NCBI GenBank assembly: GCA_030549495.1
Contig: JAUIRK010000945.1
Span: forward strand, 574,001 to 638,000
Source of the DNA: Nectonema munidae
Lineage: Eukaryota; Nematomorpha; Nectonematoida; Nectonematidae
Direction: 5' to 3'
DNA length: 64,000 nucleotides
The notes beneath the pieces are model-generated. The model was not told where the DNA came from. It worked only from the letters and a program-made list of their open reading frames with translations, and did not search any database. Made by a program: the position numbers and the translations under genes. Shown one piece after another: positions 47,329 through 58,420 of the stretch. Numbering within the stretch: the stretch's first letter is position 1; the number at the start of each line of letters is the position of its first letter.

Positions 47329-49529
47329 TAGTGGAACCTCTCTAAAACGGTCATCAATAAATCTGTGTGTTTTTGGCCATATTAGAGAGGTAACCGCTTT
47401 AAAGAGGTGAGATTAAAATAAAAGTAAATTTTATAATAGTTGTAGTTTTTATTTAAGCAAACAATTGAGAAAATTAGAAACTTTTTCTCATCATAAATTC
47501 GGTAATTGTAGTTTGTCTACCATTACTAATTTTTAAACTGTTTTCTTGTTGGAAGATTGGAATCAATTTCGACATATTCATTAAAACTTGTAATCGGTGC
47601 TTGAAACTTTTCAGCAGCAACATTCAATAAAAAATCAAAATTTTCATTACTTTTTTCTTCAAAGTTTGCACTATTTGTTGATTCACATTTTTCAGGGAAG
47701 CCTGCAATCTTAAAACATTTCAAAACTGTTTCTTGTCCCACACATTTAATAGCTTCACTTATCCATCTAACACTGTGAAAATAATTTGTGATATGTTGCT
47801 TGTATCATTTATTTGCGATATAAACTTTATTACCAATTTCCTATAATGAACTTTAAAATTTTGAATAATGCCTTGATCAAGAGGTTGAAAAGAAGAAGTA
47901 GTGTCAGGTGGAAGAAAAATTGCTTTTATAATTGTAAGGCTAAAATCATGCAAATGACATTATCCATAAAAAGGGTATTTTTCTTCTTTTTCTCTCCATT
48001 TTTTGATTAAAACCTAATAGCCACTTTTGAAAAATATCTCTTATCATCCATGACTTTTTTTTATAACGCCAAGTAACAGGCAGCTGCGTATTTATGTTTA
48101 TATTCCAAAATGCGTGAGGTTTAGAAGCTTTTCATATGACAAGTGGCTTTTCAAACTCACCAATCATGTTGCATGCTAAGAGAACAGTTCATCTTTCTTT
48201 AGACATTTTGCCGCTTGTACAATCATCTCCACTGAGACATACGGTTCGATCTGGCAAGACACAATAAAAAAGACCTGCTTCATCAATATTCCATATGTCT
48301 TTTGCTTCATATCCAACACAAAATTCCTCTAATTTTTTTCCCATCACTAATCCTACATTTATCAACAGACGCTTTCTCGCCGCAAATCTTTTTAAATGTG
48401 ATAATGTGTCGAGATCGAAAGCACATTAGCCACCTATTAGAACGTTTAAACTCATCATGTTTGAGTTCCTTAGCAAACTGTTTAGCTTTTTCCTGTAAAA
48501 TTGGCCCAGAAATGGGAATATTGAGATCATGAGCTTGTTTAAACCAATCAAAAGTAATTTTATCAGCATCTTTTTAAGTAAAAAATTTTTTAAACCTTTT
48601 CTCTTACAAATTTATATTGCTCTCAAATTGTTTCAAATATTCATTTTTTCTCTTGAGAATAGATCCAACTTGCGTTCTACCTATTTTGTACATTTCTGCT
48701 AAATGACGATGACTTTTATCTGAACTGTTTTTTATAAGTTCAATTTTTTTCTCAAGTGTTAAGTCAACGCGTGATTTTTTATTGCTTGATGACATGAGAA
48801 GAAATTATAATTTTGTATTTATTCTAAATAAAAATTCTTGATATAAATTATAAAAACATTACTGTTTAGCCTTAAAAATATATTAACTTCTATGAAAACT
48901 TTAAAAACAATAACCATGCATCAACGCTTTTTATATACAATGCTTAATAGAAGCTTGATACTAGAGCACACTAATACTTGACCCAAATTAAATTTTAATT
49001 TCAAAATTTTTTTAAAAAATTATCTAAAAAAAAAAATTATATTTAAAAAATTTGCAGAATAACATTATTTAAAATTTAAACACAAAAAATGACAATTATA
49101 AAAATAGAAAAATTTCTGGAAACATAATCTCACCATAGTAAAACTAATTGTAACAACAATATATGATTCTGTACACAAACTCTAAAAATATTTTTGAAAC
49201 GAATAAAAAATGAAAATAAAACATAAATATAAGAACAAAAAACTTTAGAAAATTAATATATTTTTTTATAAATAAAAAAACTTTATTGAGGAAAAAATGC
49301 TATTTTGAGTTGGATGGGAATTGAGATAAAAATATTATGACCGTATTTGAGAGGTATTTTCCTTGTTTCAGACTGCCTAAAAGTGACCGTAGTCTGAATA
49401 AAGAGGTGACCTTAATTGAGAGGTAAAAACCCTATAAAGTAGAATAATTTTTTTTTGAGACTGTACTGACCTGACCGCAATAAAGAGGTGACCGGTTTAT
49501 AGAAGTGACCGCTTAGGGAGGTTTCACTG
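47329..49529 (-). mobile_element. Tigger/pogo DNA transposon, about 2.2 kb
   Basis: Left end GTGGAACCTCTCTAAAACGG (with TA before it) and right end, as complement, CAGTGAAACCTCCCTAAGCG followed by TA, match the CAGTGGAACCTC termini of Tigger elements, with long subterminal inverted stretches (GAGAGGT, GCGGTCA). TA at 49530-49531 is the expected target site; on the left, TA directly precedes GTGGAACC, so the first bases have decayed. It carries a minus-strand transposase remnant. Confidence 0.8.
47526..48795 (-). pseudogene. Tigger (CENP-B/Jerky-like) transposase
   Basis: The N-terminal HTH (48604-48795) reads VDLTLEKKIELIKN and HRHLAEMYKIGRTQVGSILK. Then comes a Tc5-type HTH (about 48420-48590: FDWFKQAHDLNIPISGPILQ). 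The catalytic domain follows with DIWNIDEAGLFYCVLPDRTV (first Asp), CLSGDDCTSGKMSKER and LPPDTTSSFQPLDQGIIQNF. Several frameshifts and stops interrupt it, and the second catalytic Asp region (normally DNAPCHP) reads WIMSFA. The start is supported by MSSSNKKSRVDL. Confidence 0.75.
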
Positions 49530-49580
49530 TATTAGTAAAATTAAAAATAATTATTATACTAAAATATTTTGTGAACGTTT

Positions 49581-50110
49581 TTATTGTTTGTCTTGAATAA
49601 GAAGATTAAACTGTGGAATAGCTTTGGAAATAGCAATATGCTTATCATCTTTCACATTTAGTCGATTTGGATATTTTGCTTTGATAGTAACAAGTCCCGG
49701 AAATGTTAATTTACAAAGATAAGTAGTAACAAATGGCAGGAGAACATTAATAGCTTTCTTTGTTAAAAATTGTAGGATTTTAATTATGCACACTAAAATT
49801 CTTCAACGCCCATTGTGTTAAAATGAATTTTTACCAATTCTTTTTCCCTCAATGAGATCATCTTTAGCAAATCGTTATCAGTAATACAATCTATATCAGC
49901 AAGAAAGTGATTACGAATCCAATTTTTTAATCTGAGGTTTTCTAAACAGTAAGTATCTAATGGAAGGTTCTGCAAATTGACCAAAATTCTCTCTGTAATA
50001 TTTTAACAAGTCTTCGTTTAATATTTACAACCTTTTTTCCATGATTGCAGTTTAGTCAGAAAATATTGAAGTCTTTCTGTAGCATCTACTGATAACTCCA
50101 AGAAGTTGAA
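49581..50110 (-). pseudogene. hAT transposase C-terminal remnant (SCAND3/ZBED type)
   Basis: The minus strand reads LRLKNWIRNHFLADIDC and LVKIHFNTMGVEEF, then FLTKKAINVLLPFVTTYLCK, FPGLVTIKAKYPNRLNVKDD and AISKAIPQFNLLIQDKQ. This follows the C-terminus of SCAND3/ZBED5/FAM200-like hAT proteins (WIRNPF..., ALLPFPTTYLCEAGFSALT.IKTKYRSRLDV). The stretch is broken into two frames. Its outer limits are unknown; it abuts the Tigger element. Confidence 0.6.
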
Positions 50111-50519
50111 TATCAAAATTTACTTCATTTATATGTCCAAAAATTTCTAAAAAAATAAGCTTAGGTATAAATAAAATTTCCATTATATACAATCTTAAAT
50201 TTTTCTGGAAGTGGATTTTTCTTTTAAAAATATTAAAACTTCCTATCTTAGTTCAAATAAACCCTAAATTCAAGATTCGTGCTCTTGAAAACCAACGAAC
50301 TTCTGAGTGGTAAAGAAGAACTTCATTTTCTACTCACATTTCATATCAACCATAATAAAATCTAATTAATAATTTTTCTTTTTCTCTAAAGCGGTCACCA
50401 TACAAACGAAAACTTGTGCTTATAAAAAGAAGTTGTTAAAATTTATGTGGGTATCTCAAATTATATTTATATATTTTAATTTTAAATAATTAATAAAAAA
50501 AAGTCAAAATCTATGATTG

Positions 50520-51505
50520 TTTCGCTCAAAAACTTTGTAGATGATAAAATTTTATCAAGCGCTGGTTTCGAAGTGGTGAATAGTTTTAGCTTACTTGGCT
50601 TAACATTAAACAATAGGCTAACCTTTTCTCAACATATTAAAATGAAGTTTTAAACAAAGTTAGTAAAATCATAGGTGTTCTACGTCGTACAAAATATATT
50701 TTCCCTTCAAAAATAAAGCTTCTTCTCTATAAAACGTTATTTTTACCGCATGTTCAATACAGCCTTTTGAATTGGTATCCTCACAATAAAAACAAGATAG
50801 AATTACTACAAAAATCTGCTATAAGGTGTATTTTCAACCTTAAATGGTATTCCCATATAGAACAAAATTTCTGAACTCATAGTTTACTCAAGCTAGAAGA
50901 TTTGTTTAATATTAAAGTTGCGTGTTTTTTTAAACGAGAACTTAAACAATAGGCCTCACAATCTTTTCAGAAAATGCTTGAAATTTCACAAGAATATAAA
51001 ATATGAAACAAGAAGAGCTCATGATCCACTTCCTATCTTGTACCGCCTCGCAACCTCTGAAATCTCTGTTCAATACAAAACGAACATGTTATACAGAAAT
51101 TTTCCGTTTTTTTCGAAGAACTTAGTTTATCTATGAAAAAATTCAAGCGATTGTTGAAAGAATTTTTTTGTCCTCTTTCTGCATTCTTCGCTCCTACGTC
51201 TTTTTCTAATTGCTATGTGTGCCGTCAACTATTTGGAAATTTACTTCTAATTTTGCATTTATAGCGTGGTCTATTTTACTTTTGTTTCAATTTTAGCTTT
51301 CTAAAATACACATTCGTATGAATGCTTGTTTATCTATATAATGTGTACGTGTTTTATCCTAGTCGTGGCCTTTTGGCTTTTGGATTATCACTCTGTTATG
51401 GCTTATTCACGATAATCATTGTAACCTTATTCTTTTGATTTTCTTTCTTGTGTAAACTGAATTTTTGCTTAAATAAATACTTCTTCTTCTTCTTCTTATA
51501 CACAT
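50520..51505 (+). mobile_element. LINE 3' end (Jockey/CR1-like) with (CTT)n tail
   Basis: Plus-strand frames read FSLLGLTLNNRLTFSQHIK, IGVLRRTKYIFPSKIKLLLY, KTLFLPHVQYSLLNWYPHNK and KLEDLFNIKVACF, then EYKI...RRAHDPLPILYRLATSEI. These are the thumb and connection region that follows the RT core of Jockey/CR1-like LINEs. It is broken by frameshifts and stops, then a 3' UTR leads to AAATAAATACTTCTTCTTCTTC (about 51470-51500). The missing RT core could be the kind seen at 23090-23478, but continuity cannot be shown. Confidence 0.7.
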
Positions 51506-51785
51506 AAAGAGATAAATACAATTTATAAATTTCATCAATTCTCAGTAATGTATGCTTAACAAATAAAACTATTGTACGATCCTTATAGAGTGTGAAATAT
51601 TGTCGAAAGCTTTAGAAAGATATATAAATAAAGTTAAAACTTCATCTGATTTTTTAAAATGTGTAGTAATTTTATTTATGAAAAAACTATGTAAATAATT
51701 TGTTGAAATTTATTGATGTATAATATTTTTTGAATATTTTTGAAATAAATTAAATCAGCCTCTCTTAAAAGTAAAATCACAAAAT

Positions 51786-51866
51786 TGTTATTAACTATCT
51801 TTAAGCATAATGCAAGAATATAGCCTTACGGCTGAAAGTGATTTGATATCTCCAACCAACCTTATA
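51786..51866 (+). repeat. SINE family A 3' fragment
   Basis: ATTAACTATCTTTAAGCATAATG followed by TATAGCCTTACGGCTGAAAG and TTTGATATCTCCAACCAACC is the 3' end of the family; the tRNA-like head is absent. Confidence 0.6.
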
Positions 51867-53023
51867 AAATGGAGACAATTTAAACTTTTTTGAATCTTGA
51901 TAAACTTCTTCTTAATAATAATACAATTTTTCTTTTTTAAAATGAAGTAAAAGCTAAGCTGAAATCTAATAATTTTGAAAAGACGAATTAACTGTACTGC
52001 AAAGGCTTGTTGCAATGTGAAAACTATTCAGAAAATTCCTTAATTATAATATGAGTATCCATTATTAAGCCATTATCACCCTTAATACTTATAAACTATT
52101 GCATTTGATTAAAGAATTAACTTTTTGCCAAACATCTCTATCGTTATTAACATGATTGAAATAGCTTAAATCTTATTATTTTAATTTTATTAAAATACCT
52201 TCTTTTTTTGTTTTTTTTAATTTTTTTGTAACTTATCTCAAAAATATTTCCTTAAGAGTTATTAAACTCTTTCGCTTATTTATTTTTGGCATTTAAAAGA
52301 AGCCCAATAGTACTTGCTTCTATTAAATCACTGATTTTCTTGTTAAGGGATAGGTCTTAAATAACTATCCCAATCGCAACTTTTACAAATAAAACAGCAA
52401 GAAAACTTTTCTATATCCTGATTTTAGATCGCATTAGCATTTAAAGATGTAATTATTATTGGAAAATGATCTGAGATCTTGGAAATTAAGATGTATAATT
52501 CACAAACAGTTAATCAGACAGGTATAAAATATTAACAATTAAGTTACTGGAGATAGATTTTGTGGCAGTCGAATTTAAAATAATTGCTTAGTGAGATAAT
52601 TCAAAAGTTTAACTTGTCTCTCAGTTTTAATGGGGAATATTTTTAAGTAGTCTTTGCTCTTTGTAGGTGATCACAATTAGTTTAGAAAAATTGTGCACTC
52701 TCTAAATTTTTTATTCATGATTAATAAAAATTAATATGAAATCGATTGAAATGTGTATAATAAAAATTGTCTCATAAACTTATTTTAATTATTTTTTTTT
52801 AAATAAGTTGCTTGCTAACAAAAGATTTTCCTTCGAGGCAATAAAAATGAAACGCTTATGATTTTTATCATTATATCATAGAGAATTTTTTTAACAAGTA
52901 AAATAAAAAATTTTCTTATTTACAACATCAAGTTCTATAAGTAAGTTAAGATTTTTTTGATTATTGAGTGTATTTTTTTCATGTAATTAAACGTTATTTT
53001 TTATTTTCGTAAAAGATATGTAA
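51867..53023. other. AT-rich stretch, no supported gene
   Basis: No recognised gene, element end or RNA. Confidence 0.4.
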
Positions 53024-53225
53024 TTCTTTTATACGCTGATGATGTTACTCGTATTGTTCCTACTTCTAAATATAATTATTAAGAGAGAAATCTGAATTTG
53101 TTTATACATAATGATTTCAACTTGGAACAATGATTTTTTAAATCATATCTTATTTTTTGCAAATCTGAAGTCATATGCTTCACTAATGACTAGATTAAAT
53201 TTATCAGGTATTGGTACCAGTTATA
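53024..53225 (+). pseudogene. Isolated RT motif C fragment of a LINE
   Basis: The plus strand reads LLYADDVTRIVPTSKYNY, the YADD motif of a LINE reverse transcriptase, followed in shifted frames by NLFIHNDFNLEQ and FCKSEVICF. No other RT motifs adjoin it. Confidence 0.45.
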
Positions 53226-53317
53226 GGTAAATTTTATGGGCTTTTGTTATAAATTGGAATCAGACATAATCAGTGGTGCACATCCTCAAAATTATTAAGG
53301 GGGCGGAATTTTTTTCA

Positions 53318-54812
53318 AGTCAAGAAATTTTTTTTCAAAAACATTTGGGAATGAATATTTTTAGTAGCTATTCAGTTTAAAAGCAAAAATACTCTATTTG
53401 TTTAATATTTGAGCAGAGATATTTTTTATAATGTTCGATTCTTATATTTTGTAAGTAACACTGTACATAATTAATTAAATCATTTTTTTTAAAGAAAATT
53501 TGTTGATTATTATAATATCGAAACAAAATGTTTCAATTGTTAAAAATGTACTTGATCTATTTATGACAGCTGTCAGAATTTTATTTGTAGACAGAAATAG
53601 TCAAAAAAACGCAATGATTTTTTTGTTCTCTTATACTATGATTTATGTTAGTTTAAATAGTTTATTTATGATTTTGTGTTCATCGAATCCAGAGGCTTCT
53701 GTGCTGAGTCCAACATCTCAACCAACCTGACATGCCACCCATAGAGTATGCTGTAGGGGATACATCAAATTAGTTTTCAAAAAACTTAAGTAATGCTCTA
53801 AGATTTATTAGTTTTTGTTGAAGCTCTATAACTTTTTCTGATAGACTTTTTTTCATTAAAAGTTATTATAAAAGGCAAATCATTGCAAAATGTTAAAAGT
53901 TATTTTACTTTTTGTAGCTTGCACCAATTTAACTTTTAAACTATTTTTTAATGATGCTGAGAAAAATGAAGTAATGCAATCTTAATTTATTGTTTGATTT
54001 TTGTTTGCACAATTTTTCCTTTATTTTATACCTTTTTTGAGAGTCTAACTAACTTACACTTATTCTTATACACTAGAAAAAATGAAAAAATTCTAATACC
54101 AAGTTTTCTAACTAGTTCTGTTTTACATTTTTGATAGAAATAACCTCAGAAAAGTTATGTAATTTGGATGTGTTTTTTTATTTATTTTTCTCAATAAAAT
54201 ATTTTTTCATTTTATAGGAAGAAGGAACAACTGAAAATTAATGAATGATTTTTTTCATTCAATAAAATTTCCATTTTTTATTGTTAATTGATATCTTTAC
54301 CCCTTTTCTACAAATAAAATGGTGCGCATCTATTTGAAGTGAGAAAGAAGGAGCTATTTATAAGTCCTCATTCATGTTTGACGTTAAGCTTAATAGGGCG
54401 GGGGTTAAATTTACATTAAGCTTAATTAAAAATAGAATAGACAAGAGAGGAGTAGGAATTCGGAAAAATTTGTTGTCTTTTTTGAAAGACGCTTGAAAGT
54501 CCTCCAATAATTTCAAGGATTTACGCCCCTTAATCAATCACATTTGTTATTCTGACAGCTGTCATAAATAGATCAAGTACATTTTTAACAACAAGCATTT
54601 TGTTTCGATATTATATTATTATCATAATAATAAACAATTTTTTTTTAAAAAATGATTTAATTATGTACATTGTTACTTACAAAATTTAACAATCGAACAT
54701 TATAAAAAATATCTCTTCTCAAATATTAAACAAATAGAGTATTTTTGCTTTTAAACTGAATAGCTAGTCCAAATATTCATTCCCAAATAGCTATTGTAAA
54801 AAAATCTGAACT
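53318..54812. mobile_element. Second foldback-type element, about 1.5 kb
   Basis: The left arm (about 53318-53592) and right arm (about 54543-54812) are imperfect complements over some 260 bases (ATTTGGGAATGAATATTT, AAGCAAAAATACTCTATTTG, TACTTGATCTATTTATGACAGCTGTCAGAA). The inner end of each arm carries the perfect palindrome GACAGCTGTC. The interior is about 950 bases, noncoding. Superfamily unknown; no clear target duplication. Confidence 0.65.
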
Positions 54813-54959
54813 TAATATGCTTTGAATAATTGGTTTCAGGTACCAAGCTCTTTTCTAAATTTTTTTTTGGATCGCATCCAAAGATTTTCAATGTTTTGCG
54901 TGTGAATCTTTTCTTCGTTTATTCTTCAAATGTGATTTTTTTTCCTTATGTGGGAGTAC

Positions 54960-55372
54960 ACCTATCTTATTCCATATGTAGTATTTCTGAGTGTCTTCAG
55001 TTGTTCTTTCCATTTTTTTCTATCCTTGGCCTGCTATTTCCTGTATTTGAAATTCTCTAAGTCTTTTTTAATCAACTGGCTCCATGTTAAATTTCGTCTT
55101 TCGCATTTTGCCTTCTGCATCCATGTGCATTACTTTCCCCACCCATTTATCTTCGTCTTTCCTTTCCAAATGACCCATCCATCTCAGTCTATTTCTATTT
55201 CTAAATTTTCAACATTCAATCTTACTTCGTCCAAATCTACAATTTCCTACACTTGATTTGAGCATTTTTTTTATCAACTTTACGTATCGTTCATGTTTCA
55301 CTTCCATGTAATAAAACAGTTTTAACAAAACATATACATCTTTCCTTTCCAATACTCTTTTGCGTGTGAATG
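54960..55372 (-). pseudogene. LINE RT C-terminal fragment (RTE-like)
   Basis: The minus strand reads RCICFVKTVLLHGSET then TIRKVDKK, the LLYG.ETW motif of the RT thumb in RTE/L1-like LINEs, followed by MDGSFGKER and ISNTGNSRPRI in broken frames (compare RWLGHV.R and related motifs). It directly follows the Merlin-like fragment at 55374-55615. Confidence 0.45.
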
Positions 55373-55373
55373 T

Positions 55374-55615
55374 TTATATCATTTGTGTCCGCAAAGTTAC
55401 CTTGATGTATAAATACCCAATGATCATAAACTCCATTATGTTTGAAATGTTCCTATAAGCGCACCCATCCACCAGAAACAATAACGGATCCTGGTAGCAT
55501 GTATCTTTGCATAACTTGTATAAGAGTTTTATTTCGCCCCTATCTCCATCTTCAAATAAAATGCATTTCCAAAGATCGTTTAACGCCATACTTGATTATC
55601 CTAAAGGCCGAATGC
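55374..55615 (-). pseudogene. Merlin/IS1595-like transposase fragment
   Basis: In the minus-strand frame overlapping a longer but meaningless open frame, the sequence reads TLIQVMQRYMLPGSVIVSGG, WVRL, EHFKHNGVYDHWVFIHQGNF and ADTNDINIHTQ. This matches the DDE_Tnp_IS1595/ISXO2 pattern (I..YI.PGT.I.SD.W..Y ... NH/HQ.NFVDP....HTQ.IE). The catalytic SD appears as SG, and stops are present. It is a second, more diverged Merlin-type family than the one at 58029-60844. Confidence 0.55.
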
Positions 55616-56464
55616 TGAATAAAATTTTTAAAACTGATTAAATTAATGTAATTTAACATTTTTATTCGTGTTTATATTTTTTCAAAATTAAAGGTAAACA
55701 ATTTATTTGTGTGTTTGCCAACGTTACCAACAGTCGTATTTTTTTTCGATGTCTCCATCGTTTTATTTGATTCTCAGATTTTCTCATTGTTCAATACACT
55801 TTTATCATTTGCTATTCTTTTCTTACAATAATAATTACTTATTATATTTTTACTTTTTGAATGAGCCTGTATCTTATAAATTTGTTTGACTAATATATTT
55901 GCTACGTAAACTCCTGCTACAGGAAACGCCCTCAGATTTGCGCTCGTTCTTTAAATCCCCGATGCAAAACACGAAATATTTCATTCATTCATTCACATAT
56001 AAATTTGGAAAAGTGAATACACGACAAATTTCAAAAGTTTCATTTGCTGTCACTACTTTTCCTAAATCAATCCCTCAACTGCTTCATGATGATTGAAAAA
56101 GATTAAGCCATTCTTTTCAAACAGATACGATTCAGACAAGTTTTAATCTGTCTAAAAATTCGCTATTCATTTGGTTGAGTTCGTTTTTTTTGTGTATTAT
56201 TTGATTTTATATTTTAGAATTTAAGCATCTCTAATATTCCTGAAAGTTGTAGAAAACCTATCGATCAACCTCAGATTGAAAATTGAGAAAGAAGATGTAT
56301 TCAAATTTGTTTTTAATTTTTAAATAAAACATTAGCTTCTTTAACCTTTTAAATTCCTATTATTTCTTCCTTCTTTACTTTTTTTAATTGGTACTTACAA
56401 TATCATGTGCCTTTTTATAGAAATGGTCCGATATTGTTCTTTTTCAAACAAATTGAACATAGAC
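55616..56464. other. AT-rich stretch, no supported gene
   Basis: No recognised gene or element; short F/L-rich frames only. Confidence 0.4.
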
Positions 56465-56940
56465 CAGGGGTGGGCAAACTATTCAGTGTGAGGGCCGCAT
56501 TTAGAAAATCCGATTTTTCGAAGGGCCCCGTCTAAAAAAGCACATTTTTCAAAGACATTTTTAAGAACGTTAAAAGTAAAACAGTTATATATATAATTTA
56601 AAAAAAGAAATTAAATGCAAAAACTTCACCTAAAACATATATATATTGCACAAAAATAAGGTAACTAAGTAATTTTTCAGTTACAGAAATAATAAATAAT
56701 GTCAATGAGAATGATGCAGCTGACCACTGTCATTAACCAATTTGTTAAAATCAGCTGGCAAGTAGCGTGTGCTAATTCTTAGGATTGACTGAAGATTTGA
56801 GTCGGTGAGAAGTAATCTGTTCTTTGACTAAAAACACCTAAAACCCAATTTGAGAAACCATGTTCTAAACGAACATTCTCAATGATGAAAGTGTGTATGT
56901 AATTTGGGGCCGCTGGAGGAGCGTAGTTTGCCCACTCCTG
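56465..56940. mobile_element. hAT MITE, 476 bp
   Basis: The left end CAGGGGTGGGCAAACTA and the complement of the right end, CAGGAGTGGGCAAACTACGC, are near-perfect inverted repeats followed by GGGCCGC/GGCCCC motifs. Flanks ACATAGAC and ACATCGAC form an 8-bp target duplication with one mismatch. No coding content, so it depended on a hAT transposase supplied elsewhere. Confidence 0.82.
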
Positions 56941-57269
56941 ACATCGACCAATGTGTGCTAATGTTTTTTTATAGCATTTTAGAATGAAAATTGAAAAGAA
57001 TTTTCTTTTGTTCCTAAAAGTTCAAAATACCCAAATTTTTTCAAGGCATTTATAATTTAAAATTTTCTCGAACAAACAATAAATATAAGAAAGCTTTTCT
57101 CTTTTTATTAATATTAATAATAATTTACGGTGAAAGATAAAAAACATTTTTCTTTCTAAATAGTTCAAAACATTAAAAATTTCGGTTTACAAAAGTCACA
57201 TCTGATTCTGTTCATGTAGAATGTGTTTCTTATATTTGTAGATAGAAGCTTATTCTAATTTTACATATA

Positions 57270-57422
57270 AGTCAATATCGAGGCAGCAAAACGGGGATAC
57301 ATTTAGTACTCTTACTCGATACTATCAAAGTATACCGGTTTCAATTAGTGAAGCTAAATGTAACGTACAATGTTTTCGTCGAAAGATGATCAAAGAAGGT
57401 TTGGTGCTTGTAGGGCCAAAGA
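57270..57422 (+). other. Unassigned coding-like stretch
   Basis: About 50 codons are open in one plus-strand frame (SISRQQNGDTFSTLTRYYQS, IPVSISEAKCNVQCFRRK, MIKEGLVLVGPKTG) with raised G+C and no low-complexity bias. It is cut by the MITE that starts at 57423. Could be a host exon or part of an element; family not recognised. Confidence 0.28.
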
Positions 57423-57813
57423 CAGGCGTCGACAACCTTATGCTAACGGCTGGCCAACTTAACACTTAAATCATCTGGAGTGCCAACTCATATGTATATA
57501 TATCCAAACCAAAATTAACATAAATGTTTTATAATTTATTTAATTTTTATATACACATTTACATAAATTATATAAGTAATTAGTGCTTGACTCTTTGATA
57601 ACTTTAGCCAACTCTTCAATATCGGCACAATACTAAATAAAAATGGTTGCGCATAGTTAAAAGCACATTTGATTGCCTTTAAGATCTATTATAAAAATTG
57701 TTTAAAAATATTTACTTTATGTGTCAATGAAAAATTTGAATTGTAAACCCTAAAATTTTTGCGTGCCAATGAAAATTGCTTGTGGCACGCGTGCTGTAGG
57801 TTGCCGACCACTG
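57423..57813. mobile_element. Probable hAT-like MITE, 391 bp
   Basis: The left end CAGGCGTCGACAACCTTATG and the complement of the right end, CAGTGGTCGGCAACCTACAG, match at most positions, and both lead into GTGCCA/GGCCAAC-type sequence. CAG...CTG ends and the GGCAACCT motif fit hAT families. No clear target duplication remains (GCCAAAGA and GTCTATAC). Confidence 0.6.
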
Positions 57814-57894
57814 GTCTATACACCCTTACCCAATTTGGGTGATTGATACACCGAATATGCAAAATTACTGTATATATATAGAGTTACCTTAACA

Positions 57895-57987
57895 AGCATT
57901 AATTCCTACATGAGTTGGGGATAGAGATTAACTTCGACTTAAGCGAATGCTCGACATATCCGTCTTTGACACAACGAGATTTTACTG
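57895..57987 (-). repeat. Single pogo/Tigger-like terminus
   Basis: On the minus strand CAGTAAAATCTCGTTGTGTC leads into GGATATGTCGAGCATTCGC and TAAGTCGAAGTTAATCTC, the style of pogo/Tigger termini, and TA follows outside. No matching opposite end was found. Confidence 0.35.
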
Positions 57988-58420
57988 TATTTAGAAATAA
58001 TGCTGGTTTAATCGCTGAAAAACTTTGAGGTACTTTCCTGACTTGGCCCCGTCCCTAATTTTTTCAATTTTCTGTTCTATAAATGAATAATTAATCTTTA
58101 GGTTAATAAATTAAACAATCCTATAAATGAACAATTAAAAATGACTCATTCGTAAACTTGACAATGAAAAGAAATGCATCATTTATCTACAAGAGGTTGG
58201 AATCGTGCAGTTGAAGCGAGAATGTGCAAATGGACACTCAATGAAGTAAGTTTTTGGAGGAGGAAAGAAGAATCGTTCGCGTTGTTACAAAAGGGGCTGT
58301 AGAAAAGAGAAAGGAGTACTAATTGGCTTGCTGCTCACGCAACAATGATATTTTCTGATAAATGGCGTGCATATCGTACAATTAAGGCTCAATGTTTTTA
58401 AGAAGTATCGATATACCAAC

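Noticed and set aside
55374-55589. 71-codon minus-strand frame (MALNDLWKCILFEDGD...) as a host gene
   Set aside because: An overlapping frame gives a clear IS1595-like transposase match, so this frame is a shadow.
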